Source of the DNA: RGIG4097 sp964550635
Lineage (GTDB): Bacteria; Bacillota; Clostridia; Christensenellales; CAG-917
DNA length: 64,000 bases
Direction: 5' to 3'
Assembly: GCA_964550635.1 (NCBI GenBank)
Contig: CAZJZV010000003.1
Coordinates: forward strand, 1-64,000
A program made the translations under genes and the position numbers. The notes under the pieces are model-generated. The model was not told the DNA's origin and made no database searches. It saw nothing but the letters and a program-made list of their open reading frames with translations. Positions 37,730 to 45,793 of the stretch are shown piece after piece; the first letter of the stretch is position 1; each line of letters starts with the position of its first letter.

Positions 37730-39046
37730 TCAGTCCTGCTTTTCCTCCGACGACGTATCCGAGTCGTTGGGGGAGTGGGAGTGTTCGTGGGATTTGCGGA
37801 TGGCGGTTTGGGCTTGGACTTGGCGGATGGTTTGTTTGCTTGCGATGGGGAGATCCACCGTGAACACAGTGCCTTTGTCGTCCACGCCTTTGCAGGAAAT
37901 CGTACCGCCGTTGCCTTGGACGGTGGCTTGTGCGATTGAAAGACCGAGACCGAAACTATTGCCGTCGGGATTGGCTCTTGCGCCGTCCGAGCGGTAGAAG
38001 CGATCGAAGACGTGAGAAGCGTCTTCTTTTGAAATAACTTCACCTGTATTTAGCACTTCAAGGTGCGCTTTTTTGCCGACCGTGACGAGACGGCAACCTA
38101 CTTTTCCGTTTTCACCGCAATATTTGAGCGCGTTGTCGAGAAGGATGATGACAAGTCGCTCAAGCGCGTTTTTATCGCCGTAGACGGTCAGACCTTTTTG
38201 CACGTTTGAAAGGAGTTTAACGTTTTTCTCAAAACACATAACTTCAAACTCAAGGCACGCTCCTTCGACGACTTCGCCGAAATCGAAGAGTTCCTTGTTG
38301 AAATTGGAATGTTCGAGACGACTGAGTTCGAGCATATTTTTGATGAGAGAATCCATTCGCGAAATCTGTCCGTTTATCGAATCGAGCCATTTCGAGTTGT
38401 CTGCAATCGTGGTGGACGGCTCCGATTCCATAACGGATAGGTTGGCGGAAATGACGGTCAAAGGGGTTTTCAATTCGTGGGAAGCGTTTGCAATCAAGTC
38501 GCTTTGCTTTTTGAACGCGTTTTTGATAGGCGCGGTCGTGACGGACGAATAGAGATAGGATAACAGCGTCAAGAAAATAATGGATATGAGATAGAGCATG
38601 ACGAGCATCATCCCTATGCGTTGCATGCCGAGTTTTGCAATGGTGCGGTCGAGGACTGCGTAGATAGTGCGACCGTTTTCGGTTTTCGTGGCGACGTAGA
38701 AATCTCTATTGTTATAAGAAAACCTGCCGTCGTCCGCCTTTCTTATTGCGGTGCGCACAATACCGTCCGCGTCTTCGCCGTAGTATTCGACGTCCCCAGA
38801 GTATGCGGGATAGAAAACCGCCTTATCCCCGATGACGAAGAAAACGAAACATCTCGTCGGGCCTACTTCATCGGGGCGCTCGTTGACGCTGCCGAGAAGT
38901 GCGTCGAGATTATCTTGTGCGGAAATCTGTTGGTTGATTGCGTACAAACCGAAAAATCCTCCCATAAGAACAAGGAGGAGAAGTCCCGCCGTAAGCGTCG
39001 TGTAGAGCGTATGCCGTATACGCAATTTGTTGATCATTTCATCCAT
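37730..39046 (-). CDS. Sensor histidine kinase
   Basis: 438 residues. Transmembrane helices at about 15-37 and 143-167 enclose a sensor domain of some 105 residues. The phosphoacceptor is His190 in NASHELKTPLTV; the N box has VIILLDNALKYC and the G boxes DRFYRSDGAR and SFGLGLSIAQ. It would phosphorylate the response regulator encoded 40 bases upstream. The tail (about 405-438) is basic then acidic, with no extra domain. Signal unknown. Confidence 0.93.
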   Translation of the reverse strand: MDEMINKLRIRHTLYTTLTAGLLLLVLMGGFFGLYAINQQISAQDNLDALLGSVNERPDEVGPTRCFVFFVIGDKAVFYPAYSGDVEYYGEDADGIVRTAIRKADDGRFSYNNRDFYVATKTENGRTIYAVLDRTIAKLGMQRIGMMLVMLYLISIIFLTLLSYLYSSVTTAPIKNAFKKQSDLIANASHELKTPLTVISANLSVMESEPSTTIADNSKWLDSINGQISRMDSLIKNMLELSRLEHSNFNKELFDFGEVVEGACLEFEVMCFEKNVKLLSNVQKGLTVYGDKNALERLVIILLDNALKYCGENGKVGCRLVTVGKKAHLEVLNTGEVISKEDASHVFDRFYRSDGARANPDGNSFGLGLSIAQATVQGNGGTISCKGVDDKGTVFTVDLPIASKQTIRQVQAQTAIRKSHEHSHSPNDSDTSSEEKQD

Positions 39047-39086
39047 ATCGGCACTTTATCCTACGGCTTTTGAGATATTAAAGCCG

Positions 39087-39761
39087 TTATTTGTTGGTGA
39101 GTCTATATCCGACGCCCCTAACCGCCTCTATCGAAAAACTGGTGTTAAGGTGGTTGAGTTTCTTGCGGATGAACGAGATATACACTTCGAGGTTGTTGGA
39201 CTCAAAGTCGCTATCAAGCCCCCACGCTTTCAAAATCAAGTCCTCTTTCGAGGCGACGAAATTCGGATATTCGAACAGGTAGCGAAGAATTTCGTATTCC
39301 TTTGCGGTCAGGTTTATCTCTCCCTTGGGAGTGGAAAGGGTGTACGACGAAAGGTCGAGAGACGCTTCGTTATAGGTGAGTTTGTTGTCGGTGACGAGTT
39401 TTCCTCTGCGCCTGAGCAGCGCGCGTATTCTTGCGGACAATTCCGCAAACGAGAAGGGCTTGCTGACGTAGTCGTCCGCTCCCTTATCGAGTCCCAAAAT
39501 CTTGTCGTTTTCATCGGATAGCGCGGTGAGCATAAGCACGGGGGTTTCCATTTTGCGCTTTCTGATTTCGGTCAAGACTTCAAAACCGTTCATTTTCGGC
39601 ATCATTACGTCGAGAATGATGAGGTCGTAGAGCCCTGACAGTGAAAAACTGAGTCCGTCCGCACCGTCGTATACGGTGTCGACGTCGTAGCCCTCTTTCA
39701 TAAGCATTTTCGCAAGGGCGCGGGACAATTCTTTTTCGTCTTCAACGAGCAATATTCTCAT
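39087..39761 (-). CDS. OmpR-family response regulator
   Basis: 224 residues. The receiver domain has acidic residues LVEDEKE, phosphorylation site Asp51 (LIILDVMMPKMNG) and Lys101 in VSKPFSF. The C-terminal winged helix ends AVRGVGYRL as usual for OmpR/PhoB. GAGGTG precedes the ATG. A repeat element 36-64 bases upstream may be its own binding site. Confidence 0.95.
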   Translation of the reverse strand: MRILLVEDEKELSRALAKMLMKEGYDVDTVYDGADGLSFSLSGLYDLIILDVMMPKMNGFEVLTEIRKRKMETPVLMLTALSDENDKILGLDKGADDYVSKPFSFAELSARIRALLRRRGKLVTDNKLTYNEASLDLSSYTLSTPKGEINLTAKEYEILRYLFEYPNFVASKEDLILKAWGLDSDFESNNLEVYISFIRKKLNHLNTSFSIEAVRGVGYRLTNK

Positions 39762-39796
39762 AGTATCACCTCTTTGCGCAAATTATCGCAAAGATA

Positions 39797-39825
39797 GGTT
39801 AAAGTTATATTAAACTTTGTTAACC
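39797..39825. promoter_or_regulatory. Candidate binding site upstream of the response regulator
   Basis: GGTTAA and TTAACC flank AAAGTT and AACTTT. Read another way, TTAAAG and TTAAAC are direct repeats with an 11-base period, the style of Pho-box sites bound by OmpR-type regulators. It overlaps the stop of the neighbouring dehydrogenase gene. Confidence 0.4.
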
Positions 39826-40599
39826 GTATAGTTTTGAAAGCGCAAATCCCGCCACTCTTTTGGGTAGGAATTTCGCAAGCATAACGAACAGTGCATACTT
39901 CTTTCCGCCGACTTTGTAGACAGGCGGATTTTTCTTTTTCGAGAGTGAGTAGATAGCTTTCGCGATGACCACGGGGGACATGCCGTTTTGCTCGTCGCGC
40001 TCCATTTGAGCAACGGAGCGACTTATTCTCTCGCCGTATACTGCGTTGTCGTCCGCATTTTTCTTTCTGACTGCGGTGAAGTCGGTTTTGACGTCCCCGG
40101 GGAGTACGGAAGTTACCTTGATCCCGAAAGGTGCGACTTCGATTCTCAATGCTTCGGTCAGGGACGAAAGGGCGGATTTCGATGCGGAATAGAATCCTTG
40201 GAAGGGTATTGATAGCGGTGCCGCAACCGAACTGACGTTGATAATCGTGCCCCCGCCTTGCTTGCGCATTTGGGGAATCACCGCTTGCATAACGTAAGTC
40301 GCGCCGAAGAAATTGACGTCGAAAAGGCGTTTCATATTCTCTTCCGAAGTGTCTTCGATAGAGCCTGAAATTCCAAATCCCGCATTGTTGACGACGACGT
40401 CGATGCGCCCTTCTTTCTGCACAACGAAGTCCACTGCGTTTTGGACGGCGGTTTTGTCCGTCACGTCCACTTCGACGCTCTCGAAACCTTCCGCCTTTCT
40501 GCGCGCGAAAGAGTAGACCTTGTCGCCTTTATCTTGAAAATACTTTGCCGTAGCGTTGCCGATACCGGCGGATGCGCCCGTGATGATTACTATTCTCAT
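39820..40599 (-). CDS. Short-chain dehydrogenase/reductase
   Basis: 259 residues from ATG 40599, with AGAGG five bases before; a GTG two codons upstream overlaps that site. A classical SDR: cofactor motif TGASAGIG at 7-14, NNAG at 71-74, catalytic Ser124, Tyr137 and Lys141 (NVSSV ... YSASK). The last 45 residues end in a hydrophobic stretch (KYALFVMLAKFLPKRVAGFAL), perhaps for membrane contact as in lipid-active SDRs. Substrate unknown. It stands upstream of the two-component genes, same strand. Confidence 0.93.
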   Translation of the reverse strand: MRIVIITGASAGIGNATAKYFQDKGDKVYSFARRKAEGFESVEVDVTDKTAVQNAVDFVVQKEGRIDVVVNNAGFGISGSIEDTSEENMKRLFDVNFFGATYVMQAVIPQMRKQGGGTIINVSSVAAPLSIPFQGFYSASKSALSSLTEALRIEVAPFGIKVTSVLPGDVKTDFTAVRKKNADDNAVYGERISRSVAQMERDEQNGMSPVVIAKAIYSLSKKKNPPVYKVGGKKYALFVMLAKFLPKRVAGFALSKLYG

Positions 40600-40719
40600 A
40601 TGCACCTCTTTTGTCGAGAATATTATATCATCGTCCGCCTATATTGACAAGTCGAAAGTTTTACGGCGCGGAAATTTGAATAGGTGTGGGAAAAACATAG
40701 GTTTTTGGCATTTTTGCCG

Positions 40720-40748
40720 TTGACTACTCGCGCGCAAGCGTGTATTAT
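40720..40748 (+). promoter_or_regulatory. Leaderless promoter of the 40756 gene
   Basis: TTGACT (40720-40725), 17-base spacer, TATTAT (40743-40748), then seven bases to the ATG at 40756. No Shine-Dalgarno sequence lies between. Confidence 0.78.
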
Positions 40749-40755
40749 TAAATGT

Positions 40756-43197
40756 ATGAAAAGATATATTCCGTTGATTATCCTATTGATTACGGTGCTT
40801 GCGTGCGCGCTTGTGACGAGCGATGTCACCGCAACTCCCGCATATGCGGACGACTTTACGGTCGTCGAGTTTACTTTTGATTCGCAGGACGGACAGACGG
40901 AATATGTAGGCGACAACTTCATCGCAAAAGTCAGAGACACGGGCGAAATTCTTTTCTCGGGTATGTATAGCGAATCCGCCGTCATGACCGCTATCGAAGA
41001 ACAAGTCGGCACGAATTATGCGGTCGTCATTCCGTCCCCTATCGTTGAAATATCCTTGCAAGGAGACAAGACCGAAAGCGAATTTTCTCCCGTGGTGCAT
41101 CCTTTCTCATTGACGGGCACCGCAAGTCATCCGTTTTGGAGAATAGGGGAAGCGTTTTCTCATGCGGACTCCGAAAACGGCTTTGAGTGGAGATATTCAA
41201 CCGAAATTACCGACGGCGCGGAAGTCGCATTCGGCGGGACTGCGTCGAGCGTAGGTTTCGGCGGGGGTAGGTCTCACGGTGTGTATACGGTGCGTTGCAA
41301 AGCAACGGTCGGTTTCAAATTCGGAAATTCTACCGTTTACGCGGCGGACGTTTCGGACGGAGTCGAGTTGACGATAACGAAAGCGTCCTCCGAGCCCGAC
41401 CTTTCCGCTCTCGAAGAAGAAGTGGAATACGGCAAGAGCGTGAAAGAAATTTTGGCGTCGAAGAACACTCCGTCGGGGGTGTACAACTGGTCGCTCGAAA
41501 AGGGCGAGTTTGCGGACAACGTGCCCGACGTCGGCAATTACGCTTATTCCGTCGTGGTGAAAAAGGGCAGTTATGCGGACGGCAAATTTGTTGCGGACGA
41601 CAACTTCTCTGAATATAAAACCACTCTCGCGGTCAAAATCAGCGCAAGAAAAATCTACGTCAAAGTCGCGGACGTCAGTATGGTATGCGGTGGAGCGGTC
41701 CCTGCACTTTCCCTTGAATTGTACGATTCCACGCTTGCAAACGGGCATGGTATAGACGACGTAGGCATAGCGATTGCAAACGCGGACTTTTCGGCAGGAA
41801 AGAGAAATCTCACATTCAAGCGTAGCAACGAAAATTACGTTGTTTACTACATGTCGACGAGAAACGACGGACTTTCTCCGCAACTCATCGTCTATCCCGA
41901 CAGACTGGAATATAGCGACGACAATTTCAAATATACGGCAACTCGTGCGAGCGGCTTCGATTTCGACGACGTCTTGACGAAAGTCGAGAGCGACGACGGC
42001 ATAGCGTTGCAAATTCTGCGCGGTGGAGAAGAAGTTCGCTACGACGATATAACTCTCGTCTTGGAAAGGACGGAAGGCTCTAATGCAATCGGCATAACTC
42101 TCGGCGGTGGCTTCAATGCGAAAAAGATTGATTTCGACGGCGACGGCCGTATCGTATTGAACGGTTTGGGCGGCACTTTCAACGTGCGCACTTCGGACTC
42201 AATCGACGTTGATTACGTCAGTCTTGCAATAGGACTCGGCGGTTGGGTAGCGGCGGTTTTGATAGGACTTGCCCTGTCTCTTATTCTCATCAAAGGCAAG
42301 AGAAAATCGCAAGGTAGCGACAATGCAACCGACCTTGAAATTGCAACTGCGGTTGCCCCGCAAAACGCAGAAAAAGAAGAGGTTATTTCCTGCGACGAAG
42401 AAAGCGCAACGAAAGAAACTGTCGTAGAAACGGTGGCAGAAGAAACACAGAAAAACACCGTGGCAATCGCAATCGAAAGTGTGCCTGCGGTCGCCGACGA
42501 AAGCGCCTGCGAAAAGGAAGAAAACGCAGTCAAATCCGTGCCGTCCGCAAAGAACGAAACGAGTTGCGAAAACGGCAAAAACGAACATAAACATAAGTTT
42601 AACACTGAAAATCATAGCGATAAAACCGCGAAAGAGATATATGATGAACAAAACAAAGAGTTGTTCGCAAGCGTTGGTTTCTTGCCTACACCCACCGTTG
42701 AAGAAGCGTTTGAAGGCGCGCTTGAAGACGATATAGACGTTCCCGATTCCGACGACGAAAACGACGGCGGAAAGATAACTTTCTCGTCGAAGATGACAAG
42801 CGCGTCCGTCCAAAATCAAGCGATTTACAACGCTCTCAAAAACGAGATTTTGTCCTATCGCGGTGTGAAGAGCAGAGTCGTCAACGGCGGTGATTATTTC
42901 CGTCGTCCCGGCAAGCAAATCGCAAAAATCATTCTCATCGGCAAGACCATTAGGCTCGCTCTCGCACTCAATCCCGCCGACTACGATTACAACCTCTATC
43001 ACCAAAAGGATAGGAGCGGTATGAAGAAGTATGCGGACACTCCTATGTTCGTCAAGGTGCAATCACCTCTCGGAGTCAGGCGCGCGGTTGCTCTCATCGC
43101 CGACCTTATGGAACAAGAAGGATTGAAGAAAAACAAAAAGTACGAATATCAAGACGGTATGTACACCCTGACTTTCGGCGGTAAAGACGAAGAATGA
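40756..43197 (+). CDS. Secreted/membrane protein with extracellular Ig-like region and cytoplasmic C-terminal domain
   Basis: 813 residues from ATG 40756; the longer frame runs back through the promoter. Residues 1-32 are a signal peptide ending near TATPAYA. The outer part (about 33-480) has MBG-like fragments (EVEYGKSVKEILASKN, ITISA-type strand ends such as AVKISARKIYVKVAD). One helix near 490-512 is followed by a Glu/Ala/Lys-rich linker and a folded cytoplasmic domain (about 680-813, NALKNEILSYRGVKSR ... AKIILIGKTIRLALAL ... YADTPMFVKV) that I recall as recurring in Clostridia proteins without a known role. The stop overlaps bioY (ATGA). Confidence 0.75.
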   Translation: MKRYIPLIILLITVLACALVTSDVTATPAYADDFTVVEFTFDSQDGQTEYVGDNFIAKVRDTGEILFSGMYSESAVMTAIEEQVGTNYAVVIPSPIVEISLQGDKTESEFSPVVHPFSLTGTASHPFWRIGEAFSHADSENGFEWRYSTEITDGAEVAFGGTASSVGFGGGRSHGVYTVRCKATVGFKFGNSTVYAADVSDGVELTITKASSEPDLSALEEEVEYGKSVKEILASKNTPSGVYNWSLEKGEFADNVPDVGNYAYSVVVKKGSYADGKFVADDNFSEYKTTLAVKISARKIYVKVADVSMVCGGAVPALSLELYDSTLANGHGIDDVGIAIANADFSAGKRNLTFKRSNENYVVYYMSTRNDGLSPQLIVYPDRLEYSDDNFKYTATRASGFDFDDVLTKVESDDGIALQILRGGEEVRYDDITLVLERTEGSNAIGITLGGGFNAKKIDFDGDGRIVLNGLGGTFNVRTSDSIDVDYVSLAIGLGGWVAAVLIGLALSLILIKGKRKSQGSDNATDLEIATAVAPQNAEKEEVISCDEESATKETVVETVAEETQKNTVAIAIESVPAVADESACEKEENAVKSVPSAKNETSCENGKNEHKHKFNTENHSDKTAKEIYDEQNKELFASVGFLPTPTVEEAFEGALEDDIDVPDSDDENDGGKITFSSKMTSASVQNQAIYNALKNEILSYRGVKSRVVNGGDYFRRPGKQIAKIILIGKTIRLALALNPADYDYNLYHQKDRSGMKKYADTPMFVKVQSPLGVRRAVALIADLMEQEGLKKNKKYEYQDGMYTLTFGGKDEE

Positions 43198-43733
43198 AGG
43201 GCGTATCCGTCGTGCGCAATAGGACGAAAACCGTCGTGATAATCGCAACTTGCGTTGCGCTCGTCGTGCTATCATCGGTGTTGTCCATTCCCATTCCCGT
43301 CGGAGTCCCCGTGACGTTACAAACGTTTGCGGTCGCTCTCGTCGGGTTTTTATTCGGAGCGAAAATCGGTGGAGCGGTCGTCGTTTGTTTCATCCTTATC
43401 GGGATAACAGGATTGCCCGTATTCTCATCGTTTGGTGGCGGAGTAGGCGCTTTGGCGGGTGCTACAGGCGGATTTATTTTCGGATTTATACCTTTTATAT
43501 TGCTTGTGGGCGCAGGGCACAATTCAAAAGCGAAATACCCCTGTGCGCTATTAGGGCTTTTGACGTGTCACGCGATCGGAGTTTTGCAATATGCGCTAGT
43601 CACTCATTCCACTCTTGAAACCGCAATAGCGGTATCGTCCTTACCGTTCATTTTGAAAGACGTAGTTTTGGTTTTGTTTGCGGAGCAGGTGTCAAGGCGG
43701 GTATCCGTCAGACTGTCTTCGTTTGGCGTTTGA
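43194..43733 (+). CDS. bioY: BioY biotin transporter, substrate-binding membrane component
   Basis: 179 residues, six helices. BioY binds biotin in the membrane and works alone or with the shared ECF module. Family marks are IPVGVPVTLQTFAVALVG near 30-47, LIGITGLPVFSSFGGG near 66-81 and GATGGFIFGF near 87-96. The ECF ATPases and EcfT are not in this window. It overlaps the previous stop by four bases, so it is probably cotranslated. No biotin-operator sequence is evident. Confidence 0.93.
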   Translation: MKGVSVVRNRTKTVVIIATCVALVVLSSVLSIPIPVGVPVTLQTFAVALVGFLFGAKIGGAVVVCFILIGITGLPVFSSFGGGVGALAGATGGFIFGFIPFILLVGAGHNSKAKYPCALLGLLTCHAIGVLQYALVTHSTLETAIAVSSLPFILKDVVLVLFAEQVSRRVSVRLSSFGV

Positions 43734-43785
43734 GAATTTGCAACTATCAGGATAACCGAAAAATCGGCGCGAAATTTGGTATATC

Positions 43786-43814
43786 TTGACAGGTGTACGG
43801 TTATCTGTTATAGT
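43786..43814 (+). promoter_or_regulatory. Promoter and operator candidate of the tetR gene
   Basis: TTGACA (43786-43791), 17-base spacer, TATAGT (43809-43814). TGACAGGT (43787-43794) and ATCTGTTA (43803-43810) form an imperfect dyad across the promoter, a likely autorepression site. The 5' leader is about 11 bases and contains AGGTGG. Confidence 0.7.
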
Positions 43815-43831
43815 ATTGGATAGGTGGATAT

Positions 43832-44428
43832 ATGAGCGATAAAAAAACGGATTTGCGCATAAAGCGCACTCAAAAAGCAATCATCGATGCCTTCTACGAC
43901 CTTCTCGAAGAGAAGTCTTTCAACAATATCACGATTATTGATATTTGCGACAAGGCTCTCATCAATAGGGGGACTTTTTACACGCATTTTGAAGACAAAT
44001 ATCAACTGCTCGACAAGTGCATTATGGACATAATGTACGGCTTTGACGACGAAGTTGACAAGGTGCACGGAGATAGCGACCTCATCGTCTACTACCACGA
44101 CGTGCTCGACGTGATTATGGCTTACCTGACCGCACAGCGCAAGTATCTCAAGACGATAATCACCAAAGCGGACTCATCTCTCGTCTTTGACAAAGTCCAT
44201 GCGATATTGATTGACAACATAGTGAGAAAGGTGGGCAAACTCCCGGTGAAAGACCGTCCCGTCCCTGTTGAGATATTGGCGGAATTTTTCTCGGGCGGAG
44301 TCATCCAACTAGTGAAATGGTGGATACTCGGCGGAGAGTACACCGTCGACGAAATCAAAACCCAACTCACGAAAATCATCGACTTGACCATTCTCGATTT
44401 CTTCGGGACGGGAAAGAAAGAAGAGTAG
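43832..44428 (+). CDS. TetR/AcrR family regulator
   Basis: 198 residues. The N-terminal helix-turn-helix (about 10-55) reads RTQKAIIDAFYDLLEEKSFNN, then TIIDICDKALINRGTFYTHF, the TetR pattern with the typical FYxHF end. The C-terminal domain is helical and includes EFFSGGVIQLVKWWI, as in the TetR_C_7/YsiA-like subgroup. It is followed 72 bases later by a GDPD gene with its own ribosome site; a shared transcript is possible. Ligand and targets unknown. Confidence 0.93.
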   Translation: MSDKKTDLRIKRTQKAIIDAFYDLLEEKSFNNITIIDICDKALINRGTFYTHFEDKYQLLDKCIMDIMYGFDDEVDKVHGDSDLIVYYHDVLDVIMAYLTAQRKYLKTIITKADSSLVFDKVHAILIDNIVRKVGKLPVKDRPVPVEILAEFFSGGVIQLVKWWILGGEYTVDEIKTQLTKIIDLTILDFFGTGKKEE

Positions 44429-44500
44429 CGCGCATAGGCTGAGAGAAATCAGCGTTTGCACAAAACGGTATTTTAATAGCGGAAATTATGGAGATAAACT

Positions 44501-45247
44501 ATGAGTTTTGTAAATTCGCAATCAGTCGACCTAAAACGCATAATCGCGGAAAACCCCGTGTTTGCTCACCGCGGTTGTTGGAGTTTCGGTGCGCCCGAAA
44601 ACTCAAAGAAAGCGTTTCGTCGCGCGGTCGAAGCGGGTTTTGGAATTGAACTCGACGTTCATCTTCTCGCAGACGGCACGGTCGTCGTGTTCCACGATTT
44701 CAGTTTGTTGCGCATGTGCTTCCGTTTTGGCATACTGGAGAATATGACGAGAGAACAGGTGTCGAAATGCAGACTGCATTTGACTCCCGAACGCATCCCC
44801 ACTTTCAAAGAAGTGCTCTCTATCGTCGGTGGAAAAGTGCCTATGTTCATAGAACTAAAATGCAACGGCAATGAAATCGAATTGTCGGATGCGGTCGTCA
44901 AAGAACTTGCCGACTACGACGGTGAATTTGTTCTCATCAGTTTTCATGAAAAGGCTACCGCCTATCTAAAAAGCAAGGGCTACACGGTCGGACAACTTTG
45001 CAATCATCCGCCGAGAAAACTCTCCTACGTTCCCGATTGCATAAACTCGAACATCTTTGGCGCACCCCTGACGAAGTGGGGTTGCAAGAAGCATCCGCCG
45101 ATAATCCCTTGGACAATCGCGAACGTTCTTCTCGAACTGAAAGCCCGCGCCATAACCCCCTGCGCAATCTACAACACCAAGTGGTTTTTGCGCTACCGTT
45201 TCCGCTACCTTTCCGCCCGCCTGAAATCCAAAAACCAAAACCAATAA
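44501..45247 (+). CDS. Glycerophosphodiester phosphodiesterase family protein
   Basis: 248 residues. It should hydrolyse glycerophosphodiesters to an alcohol and glycerol 3-phosphate. The catalytic His is in FAHRGCWSFGAPENS (about 22-36), the metal ligands in ELDVHLLADG and the second His in VVFHDFSL. FIELKCNG (about 112-119) gives the third acidic site. There is no signal peptide, so the enzyme is cytosolic. TGGAGATA precedes the ATG. A terminator follows. Confidence 0.92.
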   Translation: MSFVNSQSVDLKRIIAENPVFAHRGCWSFGAPENSKKAFRRAVEAGFGIELDVHLLADGTVVVFHDFSLLRMCFRFGILENMTREQVSKCRLHLTPERIPTFKEVLSIVGGKVPMFIELKCNGNEIELSDAVVKELADYDGEFVLISFHEKATAYLKSKGYTVGQLCNHPPRKLSYVPDCINSNIFGAPLTKWGCKKHPPIIPWTIANVLLELKARAITPCAIYNTKWFLRYRFRYLSARLKSKNQNQ

Positions 45248-45254
45248 TCACCAA

Positions 45255-45284
45255 AAAAATGCAGTCCACACGGACTGCATTTTA
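45255..45284 (+). terminator. Rho-independent terminator
   Basis: AAAATGCAGTCC, loop ACAC, GGACTGCATTTT, eight bases after the GDPD stop. Confidence 0.87.
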
Positions 45285-45387
45285 ATTCTGTTGCGAAGGA
45301 GTATTTCGAGTTGTAGATTTCTCGGTGCGCTGTGGCGGGGAATTGGCAAATTCTTCGCTTTAATGCGCAAAAGCGGAATAAAATTTC

Positions 45388-45416
45388 TTTACAAGGGGTG
45401 GGGGAAGTGGTATTAT
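45388..45416 (+). promoter_or_regulatory. Promoter of the YerC-like gene
   Basis: TTTACA (45388-45393), 17-base spacer, TATTAT (45411-45416; a TATAAT lies in the same run). The leader has AGAGGTGA before the ATG. Confidence 0.7.
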
Positions 45417-45438
45417 AATATACGGTAAGAGGTGAAGT

Positions 45439-45708
45439 ATGCTTAATTTATATCAAGTGCTTGCAAAACTGAAATCGGAAGAAGAATTTCGCGTGTTTTT
45501 TGAGGATCTATGCACCTTTCAAGAGGTGGATAAAATGGAGCAGAGAGTGCAGAGTGCACAGTTGCTCATAGAAGGGGACACGTACAATCAGGTCATCGAA
45601 AAAACGGAAATTTCTTCTGCGACTTTGTCAAGGGTGTCGAGATGCATACAACACGGTAGCGGTGGATATAGCGAACTTTTGAAGAAGATGATCGAGGAAG
45701 AAAAATAG
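45439..45708 (+). CDS. TrpR-like DNA-binding protein, YerC/YecD family
   Basis: 89 residues, within the usual length. The helix-turn-helix reads EKTEISSATLSRVSRCIQHG (about 54-73), almost the family consensus, and the N-terminal helices include EEEFRVFFEDLCTFQEV. It is related to the tryptophan repressor fold but lacks an obvious trp operon here. It is monocistronic, with terminator at 45746-45780. Confidence 0.92.
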   Translation: MLNLYQVLAKLKSEEEFRVFFEDLCTFQEVDKMEQRVQSAQLLIEGDTYNQVIEKTEISSATLSRVSRCIQHGSGGYSELLKKMIEEEK

Positions 45709-45732
45709 TCCTTTCGGCAAGAAAGAAAACCA

Positions 45733-45742
45733 TACGACAAAA
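45733..45742 (-). promoter_or_regulatory. Spo0A-box-like sequence upstream of spoIIE
   Basis: The minus strand reads TTTTGTCGTA, differing from the 0A-box core TTTGTCGAA at one position. It lies about 50 bases before the spoIIE start. In Bacillus, spoIIE is switched on by phosphorylated Spo0A; here the likeness is suggestive only. Confidence 0.35.
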
Positions 45743-45745
45743 TAC

Positions 45746-45780
45746 GTCGCGCAAACGAAAGTATGCGCGATTTTTTTTTA
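45746..45780 (+). terminator. Terminator abutting the spoIIE promoter
   Basis: TCGCGCA (45747-45753), 10-base loop, TGCGCGA (45764-45770), then nine T. The TATTAT used as the probable spoIIE -10 box begins two bases after it. Confidence 0.82.
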
Positions 45781-45781
45781 G

Positions 45782-45787
45782 TATTAT
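45782..45787 (+). promoter_or_regulatory. Probable -10 box of spoIIE
   Basis: TATTAT followed by six bases and the ATG at 45794. No good -35 sequence stands 16-18 bases upstream, as would fit an activator-dependent promoter. There is no Shine-Dalgarno sequence, so the mRNA would be leaderless. Confidence 0.45.
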
Positions 45788-45793
45788 GCGGAT

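Noticed and set aside
43734..43831. Biotin or other riboswitch near bioY and tetR
   Set aside because: The region is downstream of bioY and contains only a short promoter with a small operator-like dyad.
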